Below are positions 5,651 through 6,497 of a stretch of DNA of 6,497 nt, piece after piece. The translations under genes were made by a program, and so were the position numbers. The notes beneath the pieces were generated by a model that saw only the letters and a list, made by a program, of their open reading frames with translations, ran no database searches and was not told the origin of the DNA. Source of the DNA: SW-9-67-25 sp964471665 (GTDB taxonomy: Archaea; Halobacteriota; Halobacteria; Halobacteriales; Haloarculaceae); NCBI GenBank assembly GCA_964471665.1, contig CAYYHG010000159.1, forward strand, positions 1 through 6,497. Direction: 5' to 3'. Each line of letters begins with the position of its first letter. Positions within the stretch are counted from its first letter, which is position 1.

Positions 5651-6497
5651 CGACGACGTCGCGCGACCCGTTCCTCTGCGGTCTCTTCGGTGACGAGTTC
5701 GTACAGCAACGCCCGCCCGCCGTCGTCTGTGGGACGAAGAATGCGGCCCAGTCGCTGTGTGAACTCCCGCTCGCTGCCCGACCCCGAGAGCACGACCGCC
5801 ACGTTCGCGTCGGGTACGTCCACACCCTCGTCGAGGACGTTCGCCGTGACGACGCGGGAGTAGGTGCCGTCCCGGAACCGGCGGAGGATTTCCCGGCGCT
5901 CGTCGGTGGCCGTCTCGTGGGTGATCGCCGGGATCAGGAACCGCTCGGAGAGCCGGTAAACCAGGTCCGTGTGGGCGGTGAAGACGATGACGCGGTCGCC
6001 GCCGGACTCGCCGTCTCGACCGGCCGTGCCGGAGTCCGAGCCGCCGCCGTGTCGGTCCAGCAGCGACGCCAGCCGGTCGACCTTCCGCTCGGCGTTCATC
6101 ATCACCTCGCGTGCGCGTTGCTTCGCCAGCAGTGCGTCCCGGGCCCGGGGGTCGTTGCCGGACCGCTTGACCAGTTCCTGGTAGTCGCTCCCGCTCCGGA
6201 GCTGGAGGCCCGACTGGGCGAGGTAGTCGGTGAACGTCTCCTGGTGGCGCTCGTAGACCTCGCGTTCCTCGGGAGTCAGGGATACCTCGACGCGTTTGAT
6301 GTCGTAGTCCGCGAGGTGGTCGCCGGCCAGGTCGTCCACACCGACGCGGTGGACGAGCGGCCCGAGCAGGTCTGTGACGGCCTCGTGAGCGTCGTCGGGG
6401 CGCTCGAACGTGGCCGTCAGTCCCACGCGAGCAGGGGCGGCCAGCAGGCGCGCGATGTCGCGGTAGCCCTCGCCGCCGAGGTGGTGGACCTCGTCGA
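5647..6497 (-). CDS. rad25: XPB/Rad25-type superfamily 2 DNA helicase, C-terminal part (5' end outside window)
   Basis: The last 282 codons are present, and the frame is open to the right edge with no start inside. XPB is an ATP-dependent 3'-to-5' DNA translocase of the excision-repair system. Visible motifs in order are DEVHHL (motif II, 6478-6495), GLTATF (motif III), VIVFTAHT (motif IV), VTANVLDEGVDVPDA (motif V, 5806-5850) and QRLGRILRP (motif VI with its arginine fingers, 5731-5757). The helical stretch between motifs III and IV (SGSDYQELVKRSGNDPRAR and onward) corresponds to the XPB thumb region. A Gly/Ser/Asp-rich linker (GGGSDSGTAGRDGESGGD) precedes motif IV. An internal GTG at 6426 gives a shorter frame but cannot be the start, because motif II lies upstream. 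The protein ends ARRRR directly at the hairpin element. The gene heads the series toward the hypothetical gene and bax1. Confidence 0.93.
   Translation of the reverse strand, partial: DEVHHLGGEGYRDIARLLAAPARVGLTATFERPDDAHEAVTDLLGPLVHRVGVDDLAGDHLADYDIKRVEVSLTPEEREVYERHQETFTDYLAQSGLQLRSGSDYQELVKRSGNDPRARDALLAKQRAREVMMNAERKVDRLASLLDRHGGGSDSGTAGRDGESGGDRVIVFTAHTDLVYRLSERFLIPAITHETATDERREILRRFRDGTYSRVVTANVLDEGVDVPDANVAVVLSGSGSEREFTQRLGRILRPTDDGGRALLYELVTEETAEERVARRRR

Overview
The window looks like chromosomal DNA from a haloarchaeon (class Halobacteria). The sequence is GC-rich. The predicted proteins are rich in Asp and Glu. One promoter is a TTTAAATA box placed for a leaderless transcript. Two products are exported or membrane-anchored proteins with Thr-Pro linkers, and one carries a PGF-pre-PGF-like domain. 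Every gene I accept lies on the minus strand, so transcription runs from right to left, and the long plus-strand frames are antisense shadows.

Reading in the direction of transcription, positions 6497 to 3508 hold what looks like a DNA-repair operon. It starts with the C-terminal part of an XPB/Rad25-type helicase (5' end outside the window). Next comes an unrecognised 166-codon gene. Last is a DUF790-family protein, which is Bax1, the nuclease partner of archaeal XPB. The gaps are only 63 and 45 bp. XPB and Bax1 are expected to act together, the helicase unwinding DNA and the nuclease cutting it. The role of the protein between them is unknown.

After a 156-bp gap holding a clear TATA box, positions 3351 to 529 encode a 940-residue exported surface protein. 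It has a signal peptide, Ig-like repeats, a PKD domain, a PGF-pre-PGF-like domain, a TP linker, a CARDB-like domain and a hydrophobic C-terminal anchor. Downstream, from 334 to the left edge, lies the beginning of a second membrane-anchored TP-linker protein with a strong Shine-Dalgarno site and visibly lower GC.

The most unusual signal is a pair of related elements of about 80 bp (451-532 and 5571-5650). Each folds into a long interrupted hairpin. The copies differ at positions that are compensated on the opposite arm, so the fold appears conserved. Each begins exactly at the TGA stop codon of the gene upstream (the surface protein and XPB). In the second copy the far arm contains the predicted ATG of the gene between XPB and Bax1. 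These may be small mobile palindromic elements, RNA-level regulators or terminators, or both. About 5 kb separates the two copies.
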